A DNA stretch of 64,000 bases from JAHEKD01 sp965204695 (GCA_965204695.1 OZ242007.1:4526001-4590000); one strand, 5' to 3'; shown: positions 1 to 8,877, numbered from the stretch's first letter. Notes: generated by a model not told the origin, from the sequence alone. Made by a program: numbers and translations.

Positions 1-1
1 T

Positions 2-601
2 GAAACCACACCGGTCAATTATATTAGCCAGATGAATATCGGCTCACGTCCAGCTCACCGTAAAAAAGTTGATCGAAGCACGAAATCAATCCGAGCGATT
101 CCCTGGGTGTTTGGTTGGGCACAATGTAGAGTGGCTTATCCTGCCTGGTTTGGTATTGGTACGGCTGTGCAGCAGTGGCGCCAGAAAAATCCCAATCGGG
201 AAGATTTATTAAAAACGATGTATGAGCGTTGGCCTTTCTTTACAGCGCTAATGACTAATGTCGAACAAGCTTTATCAAAAACCGACATTAATATCGCCAA
301 AGAATATGCTGCTTTGGCGGTTGATTCGGGTTCAGCAGAAAAAATTTACACTGAATTAACGAACGAATTAAACAAAACCCTGGAAGCGATTCAGTTTATT
401 ACTGGCAACGAAAATCTATTGGATGAATATCCGGATATACAAAAATCGATAAATCGACGTCGACCTTATTTGAATGTACTAAACCGTTTGCAAATTCATT
501 TAATGCATAGTCTGCCTGATGCTGAGGTTAAAGAAGACGTAGAGAAAGCACTTTACCGCTCGATTAATGCCATTGCAGCGGGATTGCGTAATACGGGGTA
601 G
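2..601 (+). CDS. ppc: Phosphoenolpyruvate carboxylase, C-terminal part (5' end outside window)
   Basis: This is the last 199 codons of PEP carboxylase, which makes oxaloacetate from PEP and bicarbonate to refill the TCA cycle. The frame is open from base 2, so the gene begins before the window. Visible family hallmarks are GSRPAHR followed by a basic stretch, the IRAIPWVFGWAQ block and the conserved C-terminal ending NTG, which carries the allosteric and catalytic C-terminus in this family. The open reading continues through the first bases, so the internal Met at base 32 is not a start. Nothing suggests damage within the visible part. Confidence 0.95.
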   Translation, partial: ETTPVNYISQMNIGSRPAHRKKVDRSTKSIRAIPWVFGWAQCRVAYPAWFGIGTAVQQWRQKNPNREDLLKTMYERWPFFTALMTNVEQALSKTDINIAKEYAALAVDSGSAEKIYTELTNELNKTLEAIQFITGNENLLDEYPDIQKSINRRRPYLNVLNRLQIHLMHSLPDAEVKEDVEKALYRSINAIAAGLRNTG

Positions 602-702
602 TGTTTTTCTTGAATATGCGGTCTTGTAGACTGTTCGGATGTTTATAAAGTTATTCCGTACTCCTGCTGACATGAAAACTCGGTTAGAGAATCCCGCTTC
701 TT

Positions 703-847
703 GTCATTCCGATTGAACGATAGCCCCATTCGGGGATAAATGAGCAGAGGAATCTCTTTAAGTGGGCTGCTGGCTCAATCGAAGTCTATTCTTTAAAATC
801 AACGCCCGAACAGCGGTGGGAGATCCCTCGACTGCGCTCGGGATGAC
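703..847. repeat. Dispersed GTCATTCC...GGATGAC repeat element
   Basis: The 273-base gap between ppc and the next gene has no credible coding region. It holds an imperfect palindromic element that opens with GTCATTCC and closes with GGATGAC, with an internal hairpin-like GCCCCATTCGGGG. Related edges occur near 54947, 59601 and 22273, so it appears to belong to a family of short interspersed repeats of this genome. The two flanking genes converge here, so a role in transcription termination is possible but unproven. Confidence 0.55.
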
Positions 848-874
848 AATTAAAGTCTGTAATGATTAGAGGTC

Positions 875-1891
875 CTAATATCCTAACTCCGGTCGCACAG
901 GATTGGGTAATGGTTTTCCCTGCAGGAAAAGCTGCAAATTCTTGAAGAACAAATTTAGTGTCAAAGGAATATAGGCATCACCATCGTCAGCAGAAATGTG
1001 CGGTGTAATAATAAGGTTTTTGGTTTGCCAAAGCCTTGATTCAGGTGCTATTGGTTCTGGATCGAATACATCGAGTATAGCCCCACCCAAGGAGCCTTCT
1101 TCAAGCTTGTCGCATAAAGCATCATAGTCCATTACCGCTTCACGACCGATATTAATAATCCCGGCATTGGATTTCATCAAATCAAGCCGTTGCCTGTTTA
1201 GCAACCCACGGGTAGCCGGTGTGTCGGGTGTGGCTGCAACCAGGTAATCAGCAAGGGGCAATACCTTATCGATGTCGGCTGTTGTAACGACTTGATCGCA
1301 GCCCTCGACATCCTGGCTACTTCGATTAATACCGATAACATGTGTTCCCAATTTATGTATTTGCTCAGCAATTGCACCACCCAGACTACCGGTACCTAAA
1401 ATCACTACCGTTTTTCCAGCTATTGGTGATGCATATAAAGAGTCGTAAATATGATTTCGTTGATTGGTGACTACCGCCGGCATCTTGGAATGTAGCATCA
1501 GAATCGCCATTAGACCAAACTCACCTGCCTTAGCCGCATGAACGCCTTTATTATTGGTTATGGTCACTCCATCAGGAATCCAATCCATAGGTAACATATG
1601 CTCTACCCCAGCACCGATGCAATGAATCCATTTTAGTTTTGGCGCAACAGTAGCAAGATCTTCAGTGGGCAAATCCCAGGTCAGCAAAATATCCGCATCA
1701 TGCATTGAATCAACAAAATTATCTGTGTCCCAATCTATGTATAAATTTAGCTTTTCAGCTATCCCGGAGAACTCAGAAACAGCATTGTCAAATCGTTCTT
1801 TGGTGATAGTGAATACTTCTTCTCCTTCAGGTGTATTGGGAAAAGAACCAGGCTTCCAGCGATTATTCTTAATATGGATTTTGACAGTCAT
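875..1891 (-). CDS. D-2-hydroxyacid dehydrogenase family protein
   Basis: A 338-residue NAD(P)-dependent oxidoreductase of the D-isomer 2-hydroxyacid dehydrogenase family, which reduces 2-oxoacids such as glyoxylate or hydroxypyruvate or runs the reverse reaction. The nucleotide-binding motif GTGSLGG lies near residue 165. The catalytic triad is visible as Arg in NIGREA, Glu in FDPEPIAPES and His in ITPHIS near residue 297. The start ATG is 15 bases after the stop of the upstream Rieske oxygenase gene on the same strand, so the two probably form an operon. The exact substrate cannot be told from sequence. The operon suggests it handles an oxoacid or hydroxyacid made during catabolism by the neighbouring genes. 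Confidence 0.85.
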   Translation of the reverse strand: MTVKIHIKNNRWKPGSFPNTPEGEEVFTITKERFDNAVSEFSGIAEKLNLYIDWDTDNFVDSMHDADILLTWDLPTEDLATVAPKLKWIHCIGAGVEHMLPMDWIPDGVTITNNKGVHAAKAGEFGLMAILMLHSKMPAVVTNQRNHIYDSLYASPIAGKTVVILGTGSLGGAIAEQIHKLGTHVIGINRSSQDVEGCDQVVTTADIDKVLPLADYLVAATPDTPATRGLLNRQRLDLMKSNAGIINIGREAVMDYDALCDKLEEGSLGGAILDVFDPEPIAPESRLWQTKNLIITPHISADDGDAYIPLTLNLFFKNLQLFLQGKPLPNPVRPELGY

Positions 1892-1906
1892 TGATATTCT
1901 CGTTTA

Positions 1907-3250
1907 TTAAGTTATAGCCTGAATCGATTCGATAATTTGCCGGTCTCGCTCTTTACTGGTTAATTCATCATTAGAAAAAAGTATATCCATGACATTTCTA
2001 TTAGTTTGTTTAAGCAAATCCGAGTCATCTTGGTCTTCACAAGGGGGGATATTTAAGACTGTGTCACTGCCATAGGTTGGTATAACATCAGTAGAAAGAT
2101 CAGTAGGTTGGGGTGGTCGTTTACCTTTTTGTAAATCCAGGCAATACTTTTTGATTCGACTACGATACATGCCAACACCTCTATCTCCTGGAACAAAGTA
2201 TTCTTTCTCATGATCAGAAATAGTTCCCATGCTTTCTACCGCTTCAACATCACCGGGACTACGCTGTTTTTCTTCTAAGGTTCGGTCAACCAACTCGCCT
2301 TGTTCAATCAGTTGTACACCTTCTTCTGAATTGTATTCGTGAGGATCACCGCGTTCGCCAAAATTGGCCCAGGCATACACCATGCAATTCTCATCATCCA
2401 TCGGAACTACCCAGCGAGTAAAAGCGCTGCGACCAAAGTGACGGATTGTTGTGCCATCGGCTGCAAAAGCAGAACCGGCCTGGGTGAAATTAGGTAGTAT
2501 CAGTTCATTAACCCTAACCCAAATATTTTCACCAACACGTCGAGTCGCTGTGCCAAGAAAACGACATTGGTGACGATAATAAAATTCGAGCTCACCCATG
2601 GTGCCGAAGCCATCAGAAAATTGATCCTGGTGTAAAAAAGCCGTGTGTACCGGATCGACAATCGCATCCAATACTTGTATCCAGTTACATTTGAAATGGA
2701 CTTTATAAGGCACCATCGTCATGTCTGGAATATTAAAGGTATCGTAGATTGGAAACTCAGGTCGCTCCTCGCTGGGTCCCAAATAGGCAAATATCAAACC
2801 GTTATGTTCGATCACAGGGTAGGCACCAAGGCGTAAATTCTTTTTTGTATTCGCCGCTGCTTCTGAGTTAGAAGGTTCGCCAGGGATATCTAGAATAGTT
2901 CCATCAATATCAAACAACCAACCGTGGTAGCAACAACGGATACCTTGTTGCTCACAGCGGCCAAACTCCAACGATGCACGTCGATGCGGACAGCGTTTGT
3001 GAACCAAACCATATTGACCACTTTTGTCTCTAAATAAAACCAGCTCTTCGCCAAGAACCTTGATTAACTTAGGCAGGTCACCGAGTTCTTCGGTAATGAA
3101 TATTGGATGCCAGTAACGCCTTAAATATTCACCACAAGGTGTCAGTGGATCGGTTTGAGTCAAAATCTCATTGGGAGATCCTTCCCAAGTTTGGTGGTAT
3201 CCACAAAACGCTGAAAAGTTACTTTTGTCGGGTGAGCAAGCTTGGTCCAT
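1907..3250 (-). CDS. Rieske [2Fe-2S] non-heme iron oxygenase, alpha-subunit type
   Basis: A 447-residue oxygenase component related to phthalate and vanillate oxygenases and N-demethylating Rieske enzymes. The Rieske cluster ligands follow C-x-H-x16-C-x2-H: CPHR near residue 86, then CCYHGW. The mononuclear iron site is D-x2-H-x4-H, seen as DPVHTAFLH near residue 198. Members hydroxylate or dealkylate small aromatic or amine substrates and need a separate reductase, which is not in the window. The gene is divergent from the Lrp-type regulator and first in a two-gene operon with the hydroxyacid dehydrogenase. Context with glutamine-synthetase-like and glutamate-synthase-like genes suggests a nitrogen-containing substrate; this is inference. 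Confidence 0.85.
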   Translation of the reverse strand: MDQACSPDKSNFSAFCGYHQTWEGSPNEILTQTDPLTPCGEYLRRYWHPIFITEELGDLPKLIKVLGEELVLFRDKSGQYGLVHKRCPHRRASLEFGRCEQQGIRCCYHGWLFDIDGTILDIPGEPSNSEAAANTKKNLRLGAYPVIEHNGLIFAYLGPSEERPEFPIYDTFNIPDMTMVPYKVHFKCNWIQVLDAIVDPVHTAFLHQDQFSDGFGTMGELEFYYRHQCRFLGTATRRVGENIWVRVNELILPNFTQAGSAFAADGTTIRHFGRSAFTRWVVPMDDENCMVYAWANFGERGDPHEYNSEEGVQLIEQGELVDRTLEEKQRSPGDVEAVESMGTISDHEKEYFVPGDRGVGMYRSRIKKYCLDLQKGKRPPQPTDLSTDVIPTYGSDTVLNIPPCEDQDDSDLLKQTNRNVMDILFSNDELTSKERDRQIIESIQAIT

Positions 3251-3327
3251 TTTTTAAACTCTCATGTAAATGCTGATTATCAAGTAGGTAAGTCGAAAAC
3301 ATTGCGAAAACAGTAGGTATATATACA

Positions 3328-3381
3328 TTAATTACGAATTCATTACAATTATTGATTGATTTATATGTTATTCGTAATTAA
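3328..3381. promoter_or_regulatory. Perfect 12-bp inverted repeat in divergent promoter region (operator candidate)
   Basis: The arms TTAATTACGAAT (3328-3339) and ATTCGTAATTAA (3370-3381) are exact reverse complements, 42 bp apart start to start (about four helical turns). They lie between the divergent Rieske gene and the Lrp/AsnC regulator gene. Lrp-family octamers bind spaced, AT-rich, dyad sites and often control themselves and the divergent gene, so this is a good operator candidate. No clean -35/-10 pair was identified. Confidence 0.5.
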
Positions 3382-3425
3382 ACTTTCACTGACTTTTAGT
3401 TTTTCAATGGAATATTGCCTCATTT

Positions 3426-3962
3426 ATGACGCGTGGTGCCCAAGTTATAGATACATCTAGCGATGCAGAAAATGAATCTGACGTAATGCCTGTTGCCAAA
3501 ATCTCGAACAAGGACAAACTTAATCAAGCGATTATTGAGTTGTTGCAAGTAGATGGACGCCGGCCATTTTCAGAAATCGCAAGTGAATTAGAAGTCTCAG
3601 AAGGAACCATTCGCAACAGAGTGGCGGGGATGAAAAAGGCTGGTTTACTAAGAATCGTCGCTATCGCTGATCCCGTTACAGCGGAATATAAAAGTGATGC
3701 CATGCTGGGATTAAAAGTTGCACCAGGTCATACCATTGAAACTGTTTCAAAGCGATTGGCAGCTTGTACAGACGTTATTTACATTTTATGGGTGAGTGGA
3801 CGTTATGACTTGCTAATCGAGATTGTCAGTGATGACCGTAATGCTTTTCTTCAATTTTTGGATGACCATATTCACTCACAAGCCGATATTTCATCCTGCG
3901 AAACCATGAGCGGGTTAAAGAATTTCAAGAACCAGTTTTTATTAAAAAAGAACTGGAGTTGA
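3426..3962 (+). CDS. Lrp/AsnC family transcriptional regulator
   Basis: A 178-residue DNA-binding regulator. The N-terminal winged helix-turn-helix runs roughly over residues 30-80, including RPFSEIASELEVSEGTIRNR. The C-terminal half is the RAM/AsnC ligand-binding and oligomerisation domain, with WVSGRYDLLIEIVS near residue 125. The N-terminus is about 20 residues longer than usual for the family; an internal Met at 3486 gives a standard 158-residue protein, and neither start has a clear ribosome binding site. It is divergent from the Rieske operon and directly upstream of the first ligase gene, so it probably senses an amino acid or amine and controls this island. Regulators of this type also accompany ectoine catabolism genes. 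Confidence 0.9.
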   Translation: MTRGAQVIDTSSDAENESDVMPVAKISNKDKLNQAIIELLQVDGRRPFSEIASELEVSEGTIRNRVAGMKKAGLLRIVAIADPVTAEYKSDAMLGLKVAPGHTIETVSKRLAACTDVIYILWVSGRYDLLIEIVSDDRNAFLQFLDDHIHSQADISSCETMSGLKNFKNQFLLKKNWS

Positions 3963-4002
3963 ACATTATCAATATTGACCAACAACAAAGAGGACACATT
4001 CA

Positions 4003-5418
4003 ATGACCGGATATGTTGAGAATTTTAAAGACGCACTGCCTTCTAAAGAGCGAATTGCGGAAGTACGCAAGCAACTCGAAGATGCAGGCGTTAAATATGT
4101 ATTGTCTAGTTGGATAGATTTATTCGGCATCCCTAAAACAAAACCAGTGCCTATGAGTGACTTTGAAGTGCTTTGTATGGGGAAAGGACCTCAGTTTGCG
4201 GTTCATTCTATTTCTTATGTGCCTGAACTCACCCCTGCTGACTCAGATCAAGTAATGGTGCCCGATCTGGATGCGGTTTACATCTGCCCCTGGGATAAAT
4301 CCATGGCGATTATTTTTGCCGATTTATTCTGGGAAGATAAACCCTATAACGTTTGTCCTCGCCAGGCACTTAAGCGTGCAATTAAAGCTGCCGAAGAAGA
4401 TGGTTATGTAGGCTATGCCGGTATTGAGCCGGAATTTATTGCCATGTGTTATGACGAAAATGGACAACCAGTAAAAGCCATTGATGATGATCCGGCTGAC
4501 GGCGTTCGCCCACGCCGACAAGCATTTGGTTATGATGTGGAATATTCTATCGACTCCATGCCTTTCCTAAAAGACATGATCGATATCCTGGAAGAGTTGG
4601 GCTGGAACTTGCATGATGTGGTTGCTGAAGGTGCTTACTCACAGTTTGAACTCGATTTTCACTATACTGATTTGCTAGAGATGGCTGATCGCTTCGTGTT
4701 TTTACGCATTATGCTTAAAGAAGTTGCCAAGAAGCACGGCATGTTTATTACCTTTATGCCTAAACCTACGACGGGAGACTGGCGCTCAGGCGCACATATT
4801 AATTTCTCCTTACAAACTATTGATAATCCCGGTGAAAATTTGTTCGGTAATTCTAAAGATGGCTGGAGTCAGGAATCACAACACGCCGTGGGTGGTTTGA
4901 TGGCTAACGCGGAGGCGATTACAGCCATTACTTGTTCAACGGTAAACTCCTATAATGGCTTAGTCCCGCGAGTAGGTGGTTTTGAAGGGGGGACAGTGAC
5001 CTGGGCACCTACCAACATAGCCTATGGCTACAACAATCGATCTGCACAATTTCGCTTGCCCCAAAGTCGTCATTGCCTTGAAAACCGGGCTGCAGATATG
5101 TGCATGAATGTTTACCTGGCGTTAGGGATGACCTTGACGGGAGCCATTAATGGCATTAAGAATCAAATCGATCCAGGTCCGCCGACCGACCGTGATTTGT
5201 ACGCCATGACCGATGAAGAGTTCAAAGAACTAGGTATTCGCCGGTTACCGCGTAACTTAATGATGGCGACCGATGCCTTACGTGATAATGACCTAGCCAA
5301 AGAGGTGTTGGGGCCGGTCATGCTCAATTCTTACCTGGCTTATAAAGTCGATGAATGGGAGCGTTATCATCAAACTGTAACGGATTGGGAAGTCCAAGAA
5401 TATCTGAGACTGTATTAG
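4003..5418 (+). CDS. Glutamine synthetase-like ligase (471 aa, gamma-glutamylating family)
   Basis: An ATP-dependent ligase of the glutamine synthetase fold that probably joins glutamate to an amine rather than to ammonia. The N-terminal beta-grasp part includes KYVLSSWIDLFGIPKTKPVP. The catalytic part has metal and glutamate ligands in GIEPEF and AEGAYSQFELDF, the FMPKPTTGDWRSGAHINFS segment, and the late NNRSAQFRLP arginine region. It differs markedly from the second ligase at 10242, so the two probably act on different amines. A ribosome binding site (AGAGGA) precedes the ATG. The stop codon overlaps the GTG start of the next gene (TAGTG), which points to translational coupling. Confidence 0.85.
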   Translation: MTGYVENFKDALPSKERIAEVRKQLEDAGVKYVLSSWIDLFGIPKTKPVPMSDFEVLCMGKGPQFAVHSISYVPELTPADSDQVMVPDLDAVYICPWDKSMAIIFADLFWEDKPYNVCPRQALKRAIKAAEEDGYVGYAGIEPEFIAMCYDENGQPVKAIDDDPADGVRPRRQAFGYDVEYSIDSMPFLKDMIDILEELGWNLHDVVAEGAYSQFELDFHYTDLLEMADRFVFLRIMLKEVAKKHGMFITFMPKPTTGDWRSGAHINFSLQTIDNPGENLFGNSKDGWSQESQHAVGGLMANAEAITAITCSTVNSYNGLVPRVGGFEGGTVTWAPTNIAYGYNNRSAQFRLPQSRHCLENRAADMCMNVYLALGMTLTGAINGIKNQIDPGPPTDRDLYAMTDEEFKELGIRRLPRNLMMATDALRDNDLAKEVLGPVMLNSYLAYKVDEWERYHQTVTDWEVQEYLRLY

Positions 5419-6425
5419 TGTCTGACTACGACGTTTATAGCCTAGGAGACGTGATATTACAGTCAGGTGTTGTATTGCCTGATGCTCGGTTGGCCTATAA
5501 AACATATGGGAGCCTGAACAGTGATAAAAGTAATGTTGTGGTTTTACCTACTTTTTATACTGGCTCCCATATACGTAACGAAGGTTTCTTTAGCTCGGAT
5601 AGAGCCATTAACCCAGAGAAACATTTTATTGTTTCAGTCAATCTAATTGGAAACGGGTTTTCTTCTTCTCCAAGTAATACACCTGCACCTGCAGATCGTG
5701 GAAATTTTCCGCTGGTCACTTTATATGACAATATTTCCATGCAGCATCAGTTGTTAACTGAACATTTGGGTGTTGAAAAGATATTACTGGTGACAGGCTG
5801 GTCAATGGCCGGCTGTCAGTCGTTTCAGTGGGCAGCTCAATATCCGGATATGGTGGAGAATATTCTGCCATTTTGCGCTTCAGCGAAAACCTCTCCACAT
5901 AACATTGTTTTTTTGGAAGGTGTTAAAGCTGCATTATTAGCTGACTTAAATTTTAATGATGGTTTCTATGAGCAGCAGCCAGAAGCTGGTTTGAAAGCTT
6001 TCGGCCGGGTTTATGCAGGCTGGGCATTTTCACAAACCTTTTATCGAGAGAAAATTCATCGCCAACTCGGTTTTGAAACAGCGGAAGATTTGCTTGTAGA
6101 TTGGGAAGAGGATCACTTGAACTGGGATGCTAACAATCTGTTGACAAAATTAGCTACTTGGCAAGCTGGTGATATCAGTGCAAATGAAATTTATCAAGGT
6201 GATTTTCACGCAGCACTAGGCGCAATCAAAGCCAAAACTATTGTCATCGCCTGTGACAATGATCTTTACTTTCAACCAGCAGACAATGAACTGGAAATAG
6301 AACATATTGAAAATGGTGATTTAAGAATCTACAAATCACCTTGGGGGCATTGTGTGGCGTCTCCTGGTAATGGAACTGAATTTGCAGGGTACTTAGATCA
6401 GGCGATTCATGAACTAATTGGGTAG
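5418..6425 (+). CDS. MetX-like alpha/beta hydrolase
   Basis: A 335-residue alpha/beta-hydrolase resembling homoserine O-acetyltransferase. The nucleophile elbow GWSMAGCQ lies near residue 129, the acidic residue is in ACDNDLYF and the catalytic His is in WGHCV near the C-terminus. The start chosen is the GTG that overlaps the preceding stop; an ATG further upstream would lie inside the upstream gene. MetX relatives include plain hydrolases and acyltransferases. Tight coupling to a glutamine-synthetase-like gene, rather than methionine genes, argues against methionine biosynthesis and for hydrolysis of an ester or amide bond in a catabolic route. The substrate is unknown. Confidence 0.8.
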   Translation: MSDYDVYSLGDVILQSGVVLPDARLAYKTYGSLNSDKSNVVVLPTFYTGSHIRNEGFFSSDRAINPEKHFIVSVNLIGNGFSSSPSNTPAPADRGNFPLVTLYDNISMQHQLLTEHLGVEKILLVTGWSMAGCQSFQWAAQYPDMVENILPFCASAKTSPHNIVFLEGVKAALLADLNFNDGFYEQQPEAGLKAFGRVYAGWAFSQTFYREKIHRQLGFETAEDLLVDWEEDHLNWDANNLLTKLATWQAGDISANEIYQGDFHAALGAIKAKTIVIACDNDLYFQPADNELEIEHIENGDLRIYKSPWGHCVASPGNGTEFAGYLDQAIHELIG

Positions 6426-6467
6426 TTTCAATTTATTTAGGATTTGCTAGATTCAAGTCTGCACAGA

Positions 6468-6483
6468 ATCCAATGTATTGGAT
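6468..6483. promoter_or_regulatory. Short palindrome upstream of the XRE-cupin regulator gene
   Basis: ATCCAAT, a 2-base spacer, then ATTGGAT forms a perfect 7-bp dyad 39 bases before the regulator start codon. It could be an autoregulatory operator. It differs in sequence from the dyad at 7173, so the two are unlikely to be bound by the same protein in the same way. Confidence 0.3.
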
Positions 6484-6522
6484 AAAATGCCTCAGAATTA
6501 ATTTCTGGTACTATCAACCAGT

Positions 6523-7149
6523 ATGAGCAAAGCTAAAAAAACATCTGCCAGTAAAAAATCGGCCATAAGAAAAGACAATGAACTTGAGATGGCAATTGGT
6601 AGCCAGGTTCGCATTTTCCGAAATCAACTTAAACTTACGGTTGCCGAGGCGGCTGAAGCCGCTGAGCTTTCTCCCGGAATGCTTTCGAAAATAGAAAATG
6701 GCAACATCTCTCCGTCATTGGCCACTTTGAATTCTTTATCTCAGGCCTTAAACGTCCCTGTAACCTCATTTTTCCGAAAGTATGAAGAACAAAGGGATTG
6801 TGCTTATGTGCCCGCAAATCAAGGATTAATCATCGAGCGGCAGGGTACCAGGGCTGGCCATCAGTACCAACTACTTGGTCATACTATTGATAAAAAACTT
6901 TCAGTGGAACCCTATCTAATCACAATCAACGAAAAATCAGATGTGTTTCCGTTATTTCAGCATGATGGTGTTGAATTCATCTACTTGCTCAAGGGCAAAG
7001 TTGTTTATAGATATGCTGATCGAACCTTTACACTTTCGCCTGGTGATTCGCTGTGTTTTGATTCAGATGGTCCACATGGACCTGAAGAATTAATCAAGCT
7101 TCCTGTTGTATTGATTTCAGTCATCGTTTCATCCCGCTTGGACGAATAA
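6523..7149 (+). CDS. XRE-type regulator with C-terminal cupin domain
   Basis: A 208-residue regulator with a lysine-rich N-terminal tail, a helix-turn-helix over about residues 25-80 (LTVAEAAEAAELSPGMLSKI) and a cupin sensor over about 110-205 (GVEFIYLLKGKVVYRY, then LSPGDSLCFDSDGPHGPEEL). This architecture is that of PuuR-like regulators, which control amine and polyamine catabolism and bind a small ligand in the cupin. It sits between the MetX-like gene and the glutamate-synthase-like operon, with dyad sequences on both sides. A role in induction of the downstream operon by an amine or its gamma-glutamyl derivative is a reasonable inference. Confidence 0.88.
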   Translation: MSKAKKTSASKKSAIRKDNELEMAIGSQVRIFRNQLKLTVAEAAEAAELSPGMLSKIENGNISPSLATLNSLSQALNVPVTSFFRKYEEQRDCAYVPANQGLIIERQGTRAGHQYQLLGHTIDKKLSVEPYLITINEKSDVFPLFQHDGVEFIYLLKGKVVYRYADRTFTLSPGDSLCFDSDGPHGPEELIKLPVVLISVIVSSRLDE

Positions 7150-7172
7150 TTGTCAAAAATCATTGTTTCCAG

Positions 7173-7193
7173 AGAAGAAATATTATTTCTTCT
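7173..7193. promoter_or_regulatory. Perfect 9-bp inverted repeat upstream of the glutamate-synthase-like operon
   Basis: AGAAGAAAT, ATT, ATTTCTTCT is a perfect dyad 93 bases before the amidotransferase start, just after the XRE-cupin gene. It has no following T-run beyond the arm itself and low GC content, so it fits an operator better than a terminator. Confidence 0.4.
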
Positions 7194-7285
7194 AAGTATT
7201 GTTAGACGGGTTTAACTATGTTAGTCTCATTCCTCCGTTGGACGAGTAGTTCAGTCAATTATTATTAAGATCTAGTAGGTAAACT

Positions 7286-8185
7286 ATGTGTGGAATTATA
7301 GGCCTTTACTGTAAAACGCCAGCACTGGAGTCAACTCTTGGGCACCATGCTAGCGCGATGCTGGAGCAAATGACTGATCGTGGACCGGATAGTGCTGGAT
7401 TCGCGATCTATCGAGATCAAGTGCCTGAATCGAGTGCTAAGGTGACTTTGAGAATTTTGCAAGAGCCTGCCGATTTTTCGGATGTTAAAACTAAATTAGC
7501 TCAGCAATTTGGCGATGGAACGGCATTTAACCAGGTATCCAATCATGCAGTTGTCGTTTTACCCACGAATACAAAAACAGCATCGAACTGGATAGCCGAA
7601 AACTTACCTGAATGCGTGATGACCAGTATTGGCACTGCGATTGAGATTTACAAAGAAAAAGGACTTCCTGGCGACGTCATTGAGCAATATAACTTTGAGT
7701 CCATGTCGGGTACCCACGCACTAGGTCATACACGTATGGCCACAGAAAGTGCGGTGACTACTGAGCATTCACACCCATTCTCAACAGGGCTTGATTTATG
7801 CCTGGTCCATAATGGTTCTTTGTCAAATCACAATCAATTGCGCGAGAAGTTAAGAAAAGATGACATAGAGTTCACGACAGATAATGACAGCGAAGTCGCA
7901 GCCGGCTATTTAACTTGGCGAATGGGGCAGGGCGCGAGTTTGAATCAGGCGTTGGAGGCTGCGCTTGAAGACCTGGACGGCTTTTATACTTTTGCGATCG
8001 GCACTAAAAATGGTTTTGCAGTTTTGCGTGATCCTATCGCTTGTAAGCCTGCAGTGATAGCGGAAACAGACGAGTGGGTTGCAATGTCTTCGGAATTTCG
8101 TGCTATAGCACAACTGCCAGGAAGCGATACAGCCAAAATCTGGGAGCCGGAACCAGCTACCATTTATACTTGGGGAGAAGACTAG
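7286..8185 (+). CDS. Class II glutamine amidotransferase subunit (GlxB/MgsA-like)
   Basis: A 299-residue Ntn-type glutaminase subunit. Cys2 (MCGIIGLY) becomes the N-terminal nucleophile after Met removal. Other family residues are DRGPDSAGF, the HTRMATES arginine loop, VHNGSLSNH and DNDSE. In GltB these functions sit in one polypeptide; here they are a separate subunit, as in GlxB and MgsA of N-methylglutamate synthase. It heads a three-gene set, with its stop overlapping the GTG start of the GXGXG subunit. The enzyme probably transfers an amino or alkylamino group from glutamine or a gamma-glutamyl-amide to a 2-oxoacid. Confidence 0.88.
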   Translation: MCGIIGLYCKTPALESTLGHHASAMLEQMTDRGPDSAGFAIYRDQVPESSAKVTLRILQEPADFSDVKTKLAQQFGDGTAFNQVSNHAVVVLPTNTKTASNWIAENLPECVMTSIGTAIEIYKEKGLPGDVIEQYNFESMSGTHALGHTRMATESAVTTEHSHPFSTGLDLCLVHNGSLSNHNQLREKLRKDDIEFTTDNDSEVAAGYLTWRMGQGASLNQALEAALEDLDGFYTFAIGTKNGFAVLRDPIACKPAVIAETDEWVAMSSEFRAIAQLPGSDTAKIWEPEPATIYTWGED

Positions 8186-8865
8186 TGACTACATTTGATT
8201 TGGCCAATGATTCCGTTCGTGGTCTTAATGAGGCTTTACATCAGTCTTCTTCTGAAGGGACAGAGATCTTAGTGGCGAATCCTGGAGGTAAACATTGTGT
8301 TGCAGTTGGCGCGAATGTCGCAGCTAATGTTACTGTAGATGGTCATGTTGGTTACTATTGTGCTGGCATGAATCAGAATGCCAACATCGTTGTAAATGGT
8401 AATGCTGGTCCAGGGCTAGCGGAAAATATGATGTCCGGTACGGTCCGTGTTAAAGGTAATGCCTCACAATATTGTGCTGCAACAGCCCATGGTGGTTTGT
8501 TAGTTGTGGAAGGTAACGCGGCTGCCCGGTGCGGTATATCGATGAAGGGCATTGATATTGTAGTGCAGGGTTCAATCGGTCATATGAGTGCTTTTATGGC
8601 GCAAACGGGTCGATTAATCGTGTTGGGTGATACAGGCGAAGCTTTGGGTGATTCGATTTATGAAGCAAGAATTTACTTGCAAGGTACACCAAAAAGTTTA
8701 GGCACGGATTGTATTGAGAAAAAAATGAAGGATAAGCACAAAGAGGAGCTTGGTGAGCTATTAGAAAAAGCGGGTATTTCAGGTGTCGATCTTTCAAACT
8801 TCAAACGTTATGGTTCGGCGCGCGAGTTATATAACTTTAAAGTCGATAATCTATCTTCATATTAA
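8185..8865 (+). CDS. GXGXG-domain subunit (GlxC/MgsB-like)
   Basis: A 226-residue protein made of the right-handed beta-helix GXGXG domain that forms the C-terminal scaffold of glutamate synthase alpha subunits. Repeats such as VDGHVG, VNGNAG, VKGNAS, VEGNAA and VQGSIG recur about every 20 residues from residue 45 to 155. The GTG start overlaps the preceding stop (TAGTG), as does the start of the MetX-like gene earlier in the island. A charged helical tail follows the helix. It should join the amidotransferase and FMN subunits in one complex, as in N-methylglutamate synthase. Confidence 0.88.
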   Translation: MTTFDLANDSVRGLNEALHQSSSEGTEILVANPGGKHCVAVGANVAANVTVDGHVGYYCAGMNQNANIVVNGNAGPGLAENMMSGTVRVKGNASQYCAATAHGGLLVVEGNAAARCGISMKGIDIVVQGSIGHMSAFMAQTGRLIVLGDTGEALGDSIYEARIYLQGTPKSLGTDCIEKKMKDKHKEELGELLEKAGISGVDLSNFKRYGSARELYNFKVDNLSSY

Positions 8866-8877
8866 GGAGCAGCCAGC

